From: Tenuifilum thalassicum
GTDB lineage: Bacteria; Bacteroidota; Bacteroidia; Bacteroidales; Tenuifilaceae
Length of the DNA stretch: 64,000 nucleotides
Reading direction: 5' to 3'
Assembly: GCF_013265555.1 (NCBI RefSeq)
Contig: NZ_CP041345.1
Location: forward strand, 1,224,581 to 1,288,580
In this document: positions 17,113 through 27,404 of the stretch, piece after piece
Layout: every line of letters starts with the position of its first letter
How positions within the stretch are numbered: position 1 is the stretch's first letter
The notes under the pieces: generated by a model
Told to the model about the DNA's origin: nothing
The model's database searches: none
What the model saw: the letters and a program-made list of their open reading frames with translations, nothing else
Made by a program: the position numbers and the translations under genes

Positions 17113-18951
17113 TCACAATCCTTTAAAAATCTCCTGGTAAGCATTAAAAAATGCCCAGGCGTCGGTTTTGGTTTGATCAAGGCTTGAGCCTTTTTCGTAA
17201 AGGTATTTTTGACCTACAAGGTCATAAACCAGTGTATCGGTTTGGTTAATAAATCCATAACCCTCATTGAAAGCAAAATAGGCAAATGGTGTGTACTTGT
17301 TGGAGAGAACATTTTTAGAAAGGGGGAAGCTGGCGTGTGGTAAATTGAGCTGCGAAAGAAGTGTGGCTGCCAAATCGATTTGCGAGCAGGTTTTATCTAC
17401 AACCATTGATTTTTGCGCTAGCGCGCCTCCAAGCCAAACCATGGGAATGCCATATTTTTTTGGTTCATGGTTGGGATGATTACCTGGTTGGCGATGTCCG
17501 TGGTCGGCAATGAGTATTATTAGTGTGTTTTTATACCATTCTTTTGCTCTTGCTTTTGAAATGAAATCGCCCAAACAGCTATCGGTATAATAGGCTGAAC
17601 TTAGGTACTGTTCTAGTTCATTATTGCCCCTGAATTTGCGTTTTGCTGGAATTTCAAAAGGTTCATGGCTGCTAAGGGTAAAGAACATTTTAAAGAACGG
17701 TCCCTTTGCTGTATCCAAATCGTTGAGCAAGTAGTTGAAAACGTGTTCATCGTGTACTCCCCATTTTGAGTTTCGGTAACTTTTAGGGAAATCATCTTGG
17801 GTAACAAGTCGTTGGAATTTGGCATGGAAAAGGAATGAGCGGATGTTGGCGAAATCGGGGTCGCCACCATAGTAAAAGGTGTTTGTATACCCATTATCGT
17901 GTAGAACTCCTCCAATGGTAGCTAACTTTCGCGATTTTGTGGGGTATTTAATAACCGATTGGGTGGGTTGTGCTGGAAAGCCTGCTAATACAGCTATAAT
18001 CCCTTTATCGCTTCTATCACCGCTTGCAACTGTTCTTTTGAAAAGGATTCCTTCGTTGCAGAATCGGTTCAGATTTGGTGTAACATTAGGTAGCCCGCCT
18101 AATGGCTCTACAATCTTACCGCCAAAACCTTCCAATAGTATAAGGAGAATGTTGGGTTTTGTTGTATTAAGGACTTGTATCGTGCTATCGGTTTTTATCA
18201 TTTCATCAAACCGCTTTTCGGCAACTCCCTTATCAATTTTTATGGGGTACACCTTATTCATTGCACCACTTTTGCTTATGGAGTACATCATGTTCCAAAC
18301 CGGATTAAGAGCGGCATGATTGCAAAAATTATTTTGGCTGAAATAAACTTTACCTGGATTCATGGGAGCAATTCCAAATCCACCACGGATAGGAATAATC
18401 ATTGTTGCTGCAATAAACAGTGTAATGGGAATATGCCAAAGTTTTAATGGTGCTATATCGTTTAACTCTTTGGCAACCCATTTTTTATAAGCACGATAGC
18501 TTAGATAAATAGTGGCTACAATTAGTAGCAAGAAGAGAAATAACATGTATGTTTTGAGCGAGGCCATAGCCTCTTTAGGTGTTTTAAGGTAGAGAAGTGG
18601 AGTTGCATCAATACGAAATCCCCAATTTCGGTATAGCTCCAAGTCGCCAATTGCAATGGTATTTATAAGTGTAAGAAACAAAATTGTTAGTGAGTTTAAA
18701 ACGACATTAATTATTTTTGATTTTACAAGGAATAGAATACTAAACACAACAAATGTTAGCATTAGAATATAACCCGCTAATGAGGCATCCATCCATGCAC
18801 CTCTAATTATAATGGAAACAAAATCAGAGAAAGATATCGTTTTTAAAAAGTTGAACTGATATAGAAGAAAAATAATTCTATATAAGGCAAAAAGTAAAAC
18901 CCAGAAAATAAAATATTTAATTCCAAAGTAAATTCGATTCTTCATATCCAT
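17113..18951 (-). CDS. LtaS-like alkaline-phosphatase-superfamily membrane protein (second copy)
   Basis: About 612 residues, with five membrane helices in the first 220 residues and a periplasmic sulfatase-type domain. Metal-site features are LILLEGFGGK (Glu), GDRSDKG (probable Ser nucleophile) and IADHGHRQPGNHP (Asp-His). It shares the domain plan of the 112-2079 protein but is divergent in sequence. The predicted role is transfer of a phospho-alcohol head group to an envelope acceptor. ATG 18951 is preferred to an upstream TTG at 18969; a second ATG lies at 18945. Confidence 0.85.
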   Translation of the reverse strand: MDMKNRIYFGIKYFIFWVLLFALYRIIFLLYQFNFLKTISFSDFVSIIIRGAWMDASLAGYILMLTFVVFSILFLVKSKIINVVLNSLTILFLTLINTIAIGDLELYRNWGFRIDATPLLYLKTPKEAMASLKTYMLFLFLLLIVATIYLSYRAYKKWVAKELNDIAPLKLWHIPITLFIAATMIIPIRGGFGIAPMNPGKVYFSQNNFCNHAALNPVWNMMYSISKSGAMNKVYPIKIDKGVAEKRFDEMIKTDSTIQVLNTTKPNILLILLEGFGGKIVEPLGGLPNVTPNLNRFCNEGILFKRTVASGDRSDKGIIAVLAGFPAQPTQSVIKYPTKSRKLATIGGVLHDNGYTNTFYYGGDPDFANIRSFLFHAKFQRLVTQDDFPKSYRNSKWGVHDEHVFNYLLNDLDTAKGPFFKMFFTLSSHEPFEIPAKRKFRGNNELEQYLSSAYYTDSCLGDFISKARAKEWYKNTLIILIADHGHRQPGNHPNHEPKKYGIPMVWLGGALAQKSMVVDKTCSQIDLAATLLSQLNLPHASFPLSKNVLSNKYTPFAYFAFNEGYGFINQTDTLVYDLVGQKYLYEKGSSLDQTKTDAWAFFNAYQEIFKGL

Positions 18952-18966
18952 TAAAATTTTAAATTG

Positions 18967-18974
18967 CAAACGTA
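18967..18974 (-). promoter_or_regulatory. Candidate -7 box (TACGTTTG)
   Basis: On the minus strand this matches TAnnTTTG, about 16 bases before ATG 18951. No -33 element is evident. It supports the ATG start because it overlaps the TTG alternative. Confidence 0.4.
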
Positions 18975-19001
18975 ATAAAAACCATTAAAATTCATAAAGC
19001 G

Positions 19002-19952
19002 ATGTATAAGATTATTAAGATAGTTCTTTTAGCTATAGTTCTGAATGTACAGAATATCTACTCGCAAAATTGGAGTATAGCCATTCATGGTGGTGCTGGA
19101 AACATGAAACCCGAGCATTTTACTAAGGAACAGCTCGATGAGTATAAAACTGAGCTGAACAAAGCGTTAAGCATAGGTGTTGCTATTCTAAAGTCTGGGG
19201 GTAGTAGTCTCGATGCAGTGGAGCAGGTAGCTCGATATCTTGAGGATTGTCCGTTATTTAATGCGGGAAAGGGAGCTGTGTTTACTCATGAAGGAAGGAA
19301 TGAGTTGGATGCGGCCATTATGGATGGAAAAACACTTAATGCAGGTGCTGTGGCAGGCGTTAGAAATGTGAAAAATCCTATTTCCTTGGCTCGTAAGGTT
19401 ATGGAGGCATCACCTCATGTTATGCTCTCTGGAAGCGGTGCCTCGGAATTTGCTAGAGAACAAGGCCTAGAGATAGTTGATAGTAGCTATTTTTTTACTA
19501 AAAGCAGGTGGGAGTCGTTACAAAGAGTTCTTTCCAAGGAAAAAATGGGGACCATTGGATGTGTAGCGCTTGATACCCATGGGAACCTGGCTGCAGCGAC
19601 TTCAACTGGCGGTATGACAAATAAGCGATGGGGACGAATTGGGGATTCGCCCATTATTGGGGCAGGTACCTATGCCAATAATGCAACATGTGCAGTCTCT
19701 GCAACTGGACATGGCGAGTATTTTATTCGTTACACAGTTGCTCATGACATTTCAGCTCTTATGGAGTATCAAAATCTTTCGTTAAATGCTGCTGCTGAGA
19801 GGGTTGTTATGGGTAAACTTTTAAACGCTGGCGGTTTTGGTGGTATTATTGCTGTTGATAAGATGGGAAATATTTGTACCCTAATGAACACAACTGGCAT
19901 GTTTCGCGCTTTTGCTTCTTCAAAGGGACTTAAAGGATGTGAGGTTTTTTAA
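19002..19952 (+). CDS. Isoaspartyl peptidase / plant-type L-asparaginase
   Basis: The 316-residue protein has a signal peptide (about 1-21, ending YSQNWS) and an N-terminal nucleophile hydrolase domain. The autocleavage site is G-T184-I-G-C-V-A, where T184 becomes the catalytic N-terminal threonine of the beta chain, and the partner motif is SIAIHGGAGNM. TSTGGMTNKRWGRIGDSP is typical of the family. It hydrolyses isoaspartyl dipeptides and asparagine, here probably in the periplasm. It is divergent from the LtaS-like gene. Confidence 0.94.
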   Translation: MYKIIKIVLLAIVLNVQNIYSQNWSIAIHGGAGNMKPEHFTKEQLDEYKTELNKALSIGVAILKSGGSSLDAVEQVARYLEDCPLFNAGKGAVFTHEGRNELDAAIMDGKTLNAGAVAGVRNVKNPISLARKVMEASPHVMLSGSGASEFAREQGLEIVDSSYFFTKSRWESLQRVLSKEKMGTIGCVALDTHGNLAAATSTGGMTNKRWGRIGDSPIIGAGTYANNATCAVSATGHGEYFIRYTVAHDISALMEYQNLSLNAAAERVVMGKLLNAGGFGGIIAVDKMGNICTLMNTTGMFRAFASSKGLKGCEVF

Positions 19953-20043
19953 TACAATTATTCCGTTTTTTTAGAACAATTTGATGCTTTTTGAACTATT
20001 TTTGAAATGATAATCAGTTTATGATAACTTAAATAGAAAAAAT

Positions 20044-20562
20044 ATGTCACTCGATGTTCATGTTAAGCCTGCAAAAAGCAAAGGACATATCGAGATATTC
20101 CTTTTGCACTTTGTGTTGATGCTTATTGCAATGTTTGTGTTTCTTGCGCTTATTATCCTAATTGGAGGCGATTTTCAATGGTCTGTATTTTGGAAATATT
20201 ACATAACCTTTATACCTCTAACGGTAATCTTGCCAATTATAGTGGCAATTACCACATCGTTATCCTATAAACGTGTCGATATTCATATCGCTCCAACTTC
20301 CCATGTCAACATTGATAGGCTAAAAGACTTTTTATTTAGTGAAGACTATATCATTGTTGAGAAACGAGAGAATTTTATGCAATTTATCAGGCATAAAACC
20401 ATCCCTCGATTTCTTAGCTTAAACTTCGATAAACCAACTATTACCATTAATGATGATGAGGTGGTTGTTAATGTTTTAAAAAGATTATCGCTAGTTCTTT
20501 TACCCCAACTTACTATGGGGAAACGTTTTATGTTAGAAAGTGAATATAAGAGTAATGATTAG
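20044..20562 (+). CDS. Two-helix membrane protein, unknown function
   Basis: I do not recognise this 172-residue protein. Two strong membrane helices lie at about 22-43 and 53-75 and a soluble C-terminal domain of about 95 residues follows (VNIDRLKDFLFSEDYIIVEKR), with mixed alpha/beta character. Its end overlaps the next gene by eight bases, so the two are probably coupled. Confidence 0.65.
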   Translation: MSLDVHVKPAKSKGHIEIFLLHFVLMLIAMFVFLALIILIGGDFQWSVFWKYYITFIPLTVILPIIVAITTSLSYKRVDIHIAPTSHVNIDRLKDFLFSEDYIIVEKRENFMQFIRHKTIPRFLSLNFDKPTITINDDEVVVNVLKRLSLVLLPQLTMGKRFMLESEYKSND

Positions 20563-21664
20563 TGATTATCCCTTCTTACTAGTCGATATTGAGAGATGTG
20601 AAAGAAATATAGCGGATATGGCCATTAAGGCCAAGAATGCAAAGCTGAGTTTTAGGCCGCATTTTAAAACACACCAAAGCAGAGCTATAGGGCGTCTTTT
20701 TAAAAAATACGGGGTCGATAAGATAACCGTTTCATCTATAGGTATGGCTGAATACTTTGCTAGTGATGGTTGGTGTGATATAACCATTGCATTCCCATTT
20801 ATCCCTCATACGGCTGAGAGAGTAAACGCTTTAGCTGAAAAAATCAACCTAAACCTAATTTTTTCCTCTCCGCGAAATCTTTTGGCTGCGCTCGATGTGA
20901 TTAGTGCAAAAATTGGTGTTTTTATTGAGATAGATGTTGGTCAGAACCGGTCGGGTATTCTGCCTGAGGATACGCGCACCCAAGCGTTGATGCTTAATTT
21001 GATTGCTGATAAATCAAATTTCTCTTTCAAAGGATTTTTAACACATGCTGGACATTCTTATAGCGCTAGAGGTAAAAGTGAGATAGAGAAGATTCACACC
21101 GAGGCATTAACCCGTTTGGCTAAGCTACGTGCCTTTTGGAAGGAGCAATATCCAGACATAATTATCTCATATGGGGATACACCAACATGCTCCGTTGCAG
21201 ATGATTTCTGGGGAATAAGCGAAATTCGTCCTGGTAACTTTGTCTTTTACGATACGATGCAGCTTGGAATAGGTTCTTGCAATGTATCGCAAATAGCGGC
21301 AGCACTTATTGTGCCTGTTGTAGATGTGTACCCCGAAAAACAAAAGCTGATTGTTCATGGGGGAGCTGTTCATCTCTCAAAAGAGAAAACAGCTATTAAT
21401 GGTATCGACTGTTATGGATTAGTTTCGCGTTTTAACAACAAAGTATGGGACGAGCCTACACCTGGTGCCTATGTGAAATCATTAAGCCAAGAGCATGGAA
21501 TAATTCAATATGAGAATGGCAGTTTGGATGACTTAAAACCAGGCGACCTCCTAGCCATTCTTCCAGTACATAGCTGTTTGACCGTTGATAGTATGGGAGC
21601 AATGTACGATTTTGATGGTAATGTATATGATGTCCTTTCTAAAAATAATAATCATGAGGCGTAG
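20555..21664 (+). CDS. D-threonine aldolase / D-serine dehydratase-like PLP enzyme
   Basis: About 369 residues with an alanine-racemase-type TIM barrel. K38 in RPHFKTHQS is the expected PLP lysine, and the C-terminal LPVHSCLTVD carries the His and Cys that bind the divalent metal in this family. Substrate choice between D-threonine and D-serine cannot be read from sequence. ATG 20555 is preferred over an upstream GTG at 20540. The end overlaps the start of the M64 peptidase gene by 11 bases. Confidence 0.88.
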   Translation: MISDYPFLLVDIERCERNIADMAIKAKNAKLSFRPHFKTHQSRAIGRLFKKYGVDKITVSSIGMAEYFASDGWCDITIAFPFIPHTAERVNALAEKINLNLIFSSPRNLLAALDVISAKIGVFIEIDVGQNRSGILPEDTRTQALMLNLIADKSNFSFKGFLTHAGHSYSARGKSEIEKIHTEALTRLAKLRAFWKEQYPDIIISYGDTPTCSVADDFWGISEIRPGNFVFYDTMQLGIGSCNVSQIAAALIVPVVDVYPEKQKLIVHGGAVHLSKEKTAINGIDCYGLVSRFNNKVWDEPTPGAYVKSLSQEHGIIQYENGSLDDLKPGDLLAILPVHSCLTVDSMGAMYDFDGNVYDVLSKNNNHEA

Positions 21665-22988
21665 TTTTTTATTCATAACAATACTATTTGTTGCATTTTC
21701 TGCTTACAGTCAGACTGATGATGGAAAGATAGATTTTGACAAGTATTTTCAAAATAAGACCATGAGGGTTGACTATCTTCATTCAGGCACATGGAATACT
21801 GAAACATTTAGCCTTTTTGGAGTTAAGAACGATGGTGAATGGGGCGGGCGTGTTGAAGTTTTGAATGACCCTTATAATTTAGGCCTTTATGCCTTTGATA
21901 TTGTTGATGACGAGACTGGTAAGGTGCTTTATACCCAAGGTTTCTGTAGTGTGTTTGGTGAGTGGCAAACCATAAAAGAAGCACGTGAAACGAATAAAAC
22001 CTTTGAGGAGAGTATTCGTTTTCCATGGCCTAAGAACAGGTTTCGTTTGGTTATGCGAAAGCGCGATAGTACAAATACTTTTAAGATAGTTTGGACGGAA
22101 ACCATTGACCCCGAGAACTACTCAAAAACCAAACATGTTTCCCCTAGTGTAAAAGTGCGATACTTGCTAAAAAATGGTAAGCCAACCCAAAAGGTTGATA
22201 TAGCAATTCTTGCTGATGGTTACTCAGTTAACGATACCGCTAATTTCACTAAAGATGCCGAACGTTTTGTGAGAGAGTTTTTCTCCGTAGAACCTTTTAA
22301 GAGCAGAAAGTCAGACTTTAATGTTGTAGGTATTTATACCATATCTCCAACAAGCGGCATAAGGCTTCAACGCGATAACTTTTACCCCTCAAATATTTTA
22401 GGTTCATCATATTATACTTTTGGTATTGAGAGGTATGTACTTACAGAGAGGGAGTGGACTGTTAGAGATTTTGCTTCGGCAGCACCCTATGATTTTCTTG
22501 TCATACTTCTAAATTCTAATAAGTATGGTGGTGGAGGAATTTATAATTTATACATAACCGCATCGGCAAAATCTATTAGCTCTGGATATGTAATGGTCCA
22601 TGAGATGGGACATCATATTGCGGGTCTTGCCGATGAATACTACACAAGCGAAGTTGCCTATCAGGTTTCGCCACCCAAATATGAGCCTTGGGAATTCAAC
22701 GTTACCGCACTCCTAGATTCCGATAACCTTAAATGGAAAAACCTGGTTGACCAGGGTACTCCTATCCCAACACCATGGGAAAAGGAAGAGTATGAGGCAA
22801 GTGGCAGGCTCAATAAAAACGACAAGTTTTTTGGAAAGGTGGGGGCTTTTGAGGGAGCTAGCTATTTAAGTAAAGGAATGTACAGGCCAGAGATTGATTG
22901 TATTATGTTTTCACATTCTAAAAAATTCTGTAAGGTTTGCAATAATGGTTTAAATTGCGTAATTGATTTGTATGTTAGTGGTAATTAG
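21654..22988 (+). CDS. Secreted M64-family zinc metallopeptidase (IgA-peptidase-like)
   Basis: About 444 residues, starting with a signal peptide (MRRSFLFITILFVAFSAYSQ). An N-terminal beta domain (30-160) precedes the peptidase domain, which has H316-E317-M-G-H320 followed by LADEY, the M64 zinc signature. A C-terminal Cys-rich segment (CIMFSHSKKFCKVCNNGLNC) is typical of the family. ATG 21654 is chosen because the longer frame from 21585 adds a non-signal extension inside the previous gene. Family members cleave extracellular proteins or peptides; the substrate here is unknown. Confidence 0.9.
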   Translation: MRRSFLFITILFVAFSAYSQTDDGKIDFDKYFQNKTMRVDYLHSGTWNTETFSLFGVKNDGEWGGRVEVLNDPYNLGLYAFDIVDDETGKVLYTQGFCSVFGEWQTIKEARETNKTFEESIRFPWPKNRFRLVMRKRDSTNTFKIVWTETIDPENYSKTKHVSPSVKVRYLLKNGKPTQKVDIAILADGYSVNDTANFTKDAERFVREFFSVEPFKSRKSDFNVVGIYTISPTSGIRLQRDNFYPSNILGSSYYTFGIERYVLTEREWTVRDFASAAPYDFLVILLNSNKYGGGGIYNLYITASAKSISSGYVMVHEMGHHIAGLADEYYTSEVAYQVSPPKYEPWEFNVTALLDSDNLKWKNLVDQGTPIPTPWEKEEYEASGRLNKNDKFFGKVGAFEGASYLSKGMYRPEIDCIMFSHSKKFCKVCNNGLNCVIDLYVSGN

Positions 22989-23071
22989 AGCCCTAAAGCC
23001 AGGATATTATTTATTTTTTAAAGATAAGGTAGATTGCTGGTTTCTAACCAATTGGATGAGGATTTTTTTTG

Positions 23072-25237
23072 TTAGCTAACTTTTATTCCTAGAATCGTTA
23101 CGTCATCAACCTGGATATTATCTCCTTTCCAGTTTGAGAAGTGTTCAATAAGGTAATCTTTTTGTTTTACCATGGGAAGATGAGCAATTTCAATTAGCAG
23201 GTTACGAAACTCTGTAAGCCTATATTTTTTCCCTTTGGGGCCTCCAAACTGATCAGTAAAGCCATCGGTAAAAATGTAAATAATATCGTCTTTCTCAAGC
23301 TGAATGCTATGAGTGGTAAAAGGCTCGTTGTTGGCCTTATAACCAATCGATTGCCTTTCTCCCTTTACTTGATAAAGGGTATAGGCTTCGTTTTGACTAA
23401 GAATAGTGTTTGACACGGCTTTGGCTCTAGTCTTTCTAACTACATGCAAAAAGATGTTTGCTCCAGCAAATCTTACCTCTTTTGTTGGTATTGAGAAACT
23501 GCAAAAGGCAATATCCATTCCGTCAAATATTTCGGAACCTTCCTTTTGCTCAAACGACTTGTTGAAAAGCTCGTTAAGGTTTTGCAGTACATCGCTTGGG
23601 TTGCTCTCCTTTAGCTCATTAACAATCTGGTTCAAACCAAACATCCCTATTATACTCATGAATGCTCCTGGAGCGCCATGCCCAGTACAATCGGCTATGG
23701 CAAAAAGAACCTGTTTTTCAACCTTTTTAAACCAGTAAAAATCCCCGCTAACGAGCTCCTTAGGAATGAAAATCAGGAACGATTCATCAAAATACTTGGT
23801 GGGCATTTCAGAGGTTTGGAAAATGGCCCGCTGAATACGTTTTGCATAGTTTAGACTATCGTTTATATCCCTGGTTCTTTGTTCAAGAAGATTTTTTTGG
23901 CTCTCAATCTTTTTGTTTTGTTCGGCCAATAGTTGGTTTGCCTTCTGTTTGTTTCTATATGCGTTGTACGATAATACGAAAAGAGTAAGGAGGAAAACCA
24001 CAAAGGCTATTAACATTGCTTGCCTAAAACGCGATTTATTAAGCAACGACTCGTTCCGTAAAAGTACTTCTCTTTGCTCCTGTATCTCTTTTTCTTTTTG
24101 TCTAATGGTTGCAAGGTTCTCAAACCTGTTTGCTTCGCTAATTTTTTGAATGTTGTAAAGGCTATCGGTAATTGAGATATATCGTTTTATATATTGATGC
24201 GCCTTGCTTATATTTCCATTCTTCTCTTCTATAATGGAAAGCTCTCGAAAAACTTGTCGCGATATATTGCTCAGACTTAAGTTCTTAGCATCTTTTAGAC
24301 ATGCCTCAAAAACTGTTTTGGCTTCATTATAGTCTTTCTGTTTTGAGTATGATTTTCCAAGTAGTAGCAATGAATTGATTTTGCCAATTTTATCACCAAT
24401 TTTAGTCTGTTTTTCAATTACATTTGAGATTATTGTGATGGCCTGCTCCGTTTTATTTTGATTCAGTTTATACTCTGCTTCAAGGGTTTTGCTTCTTAGG
24501 TATTCCTTGGTGTATTTTGATAAGTATAACCTTGCTTTCTTTAAATCTTGTTCAATTCGTATATACCTCTTTTGTCTTAAATGATTTGCGGCAAGGGCAA
24601 TATAAGCCTTTCCGATAAGGAGGCTATCGTTGTATAGGCTACAAAATGCTATAGCATTTTCAAGATAGCTTTTAGCTGTGGCAAAATTTCCAAATTCTGT
24701 ATGAATAATTCCTTGAGAGATATAAATACGTCCCAGGTTTAGGGTATCGTTAAGCTGCTTAAAAAAGTTAATGGCATTTATGTTGATTTCTATTGCATCG
24801 TTCAGCTTTCCCAATTCCACCTCCACTTCGCTTAACGTAGACAAATACCAGCTTATTTTAGCAGAATCCTTAATGGCTTTACTGTACTGATAACCAGAAC
24901 GCAAATACTCCGTTGATTCAAAGTATAATCCTTTAGCAAGATGAATCTTGGAAAGTAATCTATACGCCTTTTCTAGGTAATACTCACTACCAATGTTAAG
25001 TCCCTCAACTAGTGCTTGGTTGGCCTCAATTAGGGCATTATCAATATCGCCTTTTCTTAGCAGGTATTCCGATTTATGAATTAGCGTTTCTAGTAGTTTA
25101 GCTTTTTGGTTGAGCTTCTCAAATTTTTGAATTTGTTGATTGAAAAAAAGTAGGGAATCTTTTTCATTATAGGCAAAGCTATATTGTAGAAGGCCCAAAA
25201 GTAGTAGAACTAATATATGCTTAAGTTTAATAATCAT
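23072..25237 (-). CDS. TPR-containing SpoIIE/PP2C-type serine phosphatase
   Basis: The 721-residue protein has a signal peptide, a periplasmic TPR array (about 25-370), one membrane helix (about 399-420), a coiled coil (NKKIESQKNLLEQRTRDIND) and a SpoIIE-type phosphatase domain (about 490-720). Metal-binding motifs are ELVSGDFYW, ADCTGHGAPGAFMS and FTDGFTDQFGG. These proteins are common Bacteroidetes signal outputs, probably dephosphorylating an anti-sigma antagonist-type protein. It shares orientation with the hybrid kinase gene at 25300-27231, with a 62-base gap between them. Confidence 0.92.
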   Translation of the reverse strand: MIIKLKHILVLLLLGLLQYSFAYNEKDSLLFFNQQIQKFEKLNQKAKLLETLIHKSEYLLRKGDIDNALIEANQALVEGLNIGSEYYLEKAYRLLSKIHLAKGLYFESTEYLRSGYQYSKAIKDSAKISWYLSTLSEVEVELGKLNDAIEININAINFFKQLNDTLNLGRIYISQGIIHTEFGNFATAKSYLENAIAFCSLYNDSLLIGKAYIALAANHLRQKRYIRIEQDLKKARLYLSKYTKEYLRSKTLEAEYKLNQNKTEQAITIISNVIEKQTKIGDKIGKINSLLLLGKSYSKQKDYNEAKTVFEACLKDAKNLSLSNISRQVFRELSIIEEKNGNISKAHQYIKRYISITDSLYNIQKISEANRFENLATIRQKEKEIQEQREVLLRNESLLNKSRFRQAMLIAFVVFLLTLFVLSYNAYRNKQKANQLLAEQNKKIESQKNLLEQRTRDINDSLNYAKRIQRAIFQTSEMPTKYFDESFLIFIPKELVSGDFYWFKKVEKQVLFAIADCTGHGAPGAFMSIIGMFGLNQIVNELKESNPSDVLQNLNELFNKSFEQKEGSEIFDGMDIAFCSFSIPTKEVRFAGANIFLHVVRKTRAKAVSNTILSQNEAYTLYQVKGERQSIGYKANNEPFTTHSIQLEKDDIIYIFTDGFTDQFGGPKGKKYRLTEFRNLLIEIAHLPMVKQKDYLIEHFSNWKGDNIQVDDVTILGIKVS

Positions 25238-25299
25238 TGTTGTTGTTAGTATTGCGTTATAAAAATATACAAATTTTCAGTTTTAGATAGGTAGCTAAA

Positions 25300-27231
25300 C
25301 TAGAATAATTTGTTTAGCTCATTTAAAAGCTCTTTTGCAGCTATAGGTTTTGTTAAGTAAGCCGACGCTCCTGCTTCCATTGCTCTCTCTTTGTATTCAT
25401 TTAAAGTGAACGCCGATTGTACTATTATTGGGATGTTGGGATAAGTTTTTTTTAGCTCAGCTATTAGCTTTAACCCGTCGTCGTCGGGTAGTTGTATATC
25501 AATTAGCGCTGCATCAAAATGTTCTTTTTGGGACAGCTTAATGGCTGTGTTAAAAGATGTTGCGGAAATACATTTTGCATTTAAAAATGATAGCACATCA
25601 TTTAGGTAGGTTAGGTTGGCTTCATTGTCTTCAACAACAAGAATGGTTCTGTTTGCCGTTTTGTTAGTGTCTGCATTTTTGTTTGTAGGCAGTTGTTCAA
25701 CGTTTGGAAGTATTAATGGAATGGTGAAGTAGAAGGTTGAGCCTTTCTCTGGTTCCGATTCCACTCTGATTTTACCTCCCATCAGTTCAACTAATCTTTT
25801 TGAAATGGCAAGACCAAGACCAGCACCGCTAAAGTTTCTGCGTGGTGAGTCGTCGACCTGACGGAACCGCTCAAAAATAGCATCATGTAAATGTTTTGGT
25901 ATCCCAATTCCTGTATCTCTTACAAAAAATTCAATGGTGGCGTTGTTTGGAGTTGAGTAGCCAATAGTTATACTCCCTTTGTTAGTGAACTTTACTGCAT
26001 TGTTTATAAGGTTAAGCATAACCTGTCGTAACCTCTCGCTATCGGCTAGAATATGAGTAATATTTGTGTTGAAGTCGATATTCCTAATAATTGAAATGTC
26101 CTTTCTCTGCCTCTTCTTTTCGTTAATGGCATATTGATGCAGCTCAGTAAAAAGTTCACCTATGTTTACTGCTTGCCTACGTATTGAATAGATTCCTGCC
26201 TCAATCTTTGAAAGTTCAATAATATCATCAATTAGTGTGAGTAGTAATTGCCCATTACTTGTTAGATAGTCGGCATAAACTTTCTTTTTTTCAGAGCTAA
26301 TGTTTTCTCGAGTAAGAAGCTCTGAGAATCCAATTATCGCGTTAAGAGGTGTTCTAATTTCGTGGCTCATATTGGCCAGAAATGCCGATTTTAACCGGTC
26401 CGATTCTTCAGCTTTCTTTTTGGCAAGTTGAAGTTCAAATTCCCTCTCGCGCTGCACTATTAGCTGCGTAATTAGTTTTGAAACAAACTCCAGTACTTCA
26501 AGGTCGTTTTGGTTGTAGGCATTTACGTTTCGGTAGTTCTGTACGGCAAGAACTCCTATGGTTTCGTTTTTAGTTTTAAGCGGTACGGCCATCCAACAAA
26601 GCGCTTCAGGACCAAAAAAGTTTAGCTTATGCTTTCTTTTTATGCTAGTAATTTGCTGCTTATCGAGTATAACGCCCTTACCTCGATGAGCAACCCATAG
26701 GGCAAACGTGTTTCCGCGTGGATAGCTCGCCGAAATCTGATGCGTATCGCTTAGGTATGCTAAATTTAGCTGCTGACCGCTTTTGTCAAATAAAACAAGG
26801 TATATATTTTGTGCATCAAAAAGTTTATTGAGTTCGGCCTGCATTTGCTTGTAAAATGTCTCGGGAGATGAACTTTCAACTTCGGCCGATGATAGCTTAA
26901 TAAGAATTTGATTTACCTTTTCAAGTTTAACAAGTTTAGTAACATCATCTATTTTAACTAAAAAAAAATCTGGCTCAACAGGTTTAACAGTTGCTTTAAG
27001 TATGAATTCTTTATTTTTATGTGAATGGCTAAAGAGCGATGTTTTTTCTTTATTTGAAAGAGCTAATTTTAAATTAGGGAACAAATCATCTAATTTGCTT
27101 TCCGTTGTTATTTTTTTATTTGCTAAAATCACTACCGATGGGCTATAGCTCAATATTGTTCCATTTTTATTAATAAGAAGCATATAGCCTGGATAGTCAG
27201 CAATATCTATTTTATTAGGATAGTTTTTCAT
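25300..27231 (-). CDS. Hybrid sensor histidine kinase (PAS-GAF-HisKA-HATPase-REC)
   Basis: About 643 residues. A PAS-like domain (about 10-110) precedes a GAF domain (about 120-270), HisKA with H290 (ANMSHEIRTPLNAII), HATPase with NLINNAVKFT, DTGIGIP and GAGLGLA, and a C-terminal receiver with phosphoacceptor D578 (ALIDIQLPDDDG). No membrane helix is present, so it is probably cytoplasmic. ATG 27231 gives MKNYPNKIDIADYPG; an upstream in-frame start at 27255 adds eight residues. The SpoIIE-type phosphatase gene follows in the same direction and may be a functional partner. Confidence 0.92.
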   Translation of the reverse strand: MKNYPNKIDIADYPGYMLLINKNGTILSYSPSVVILANKKITTESKLDDLFPNLKLALSNKEKTSLFSHSHKNKEFILKATVKPVEPDFFLVKIDDVTKLVKLEKVNQILIKLSSAEVESSSPETFYKQMQAELNKLFDAQNIYLVLFDKSGQQLNLAYLSDTHQISASYPRGNTFALWVAHRGKGVILDKQQITSIKRKHKLNFFGPEALCWMAVPLKTKNETIGVLAVQNYRNVNAYNQNDLEVLEFVSKLITQLIVQREREFELQLAKKKAEESDRLKSAFLANMSHEIRTPLNAIIGFSELLTRENISSEKKKVYADYLTSNGQLLLTLIDDIIELSKIEAGIYSIRRQAVNIGELFTELHQYAINEKKRQRKDISIIRNIDFNTNITHILADSERLRQVMLNLINNAVKFTNKGSITIGYSTPNNATIEFFVRDTGIGIPKHLHDAIFERFRQVDDSPRRNFSGAGLGLAISKRLVELMGGKIRVESEPEKGSTFYFTIPLILPNVEQLPTNKNADTNKTANRTILVVEDNEANLTYLNDVLSFLNAKCISATSFNTAIKLSQKEHFDAALIDIQLPDDDGLKLIAELKKTYPNIPIIVQSAFTLNEYKERAMEAGASAYLTKPIAAKELLNELNKLF

Positions 27232-27378
27232 GTGTAAAAATGATATCAATTTCAATATACTAAGATAGCGTTTTTTTATTAAGCCGTTCTGTTAAAAGTG
27301 TTTGGCTTTTATTTTGGTGTCGGTTGAGTGTTGTAGAAATAAAAAGGTACAAAATGCTTTATTTCTTGATGTGTTTAA

Positions 27379-27386
27379 TAAATTTG
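27379..27386 (+). promoter_or_regulatory. -7 box (TAAATTTG) for the substrate-binding lipoprotein gene
   Basis: A perfect TAnnTTTG, 19 bases before ATG 27405. It supports that start over upstream ones, which would lie inside or before the promoter. Confidence 0.5.
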
Positions 27387-27404
27387 CGAGAAAAAGTGTT
27401 TAAA

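Noticed and set aside
17879-18447. Plus-strand frames opposite the second LtaS-like gene
   Set aside because: Antisense to a well-supported enzyme and overlapping each other.
27256-27404. Cobalamin riboswitch before the BtuF-like gene
   Set aside because: The interval is too short and lacks the conserved B12-box; it holds an ordinary promoter box instead.
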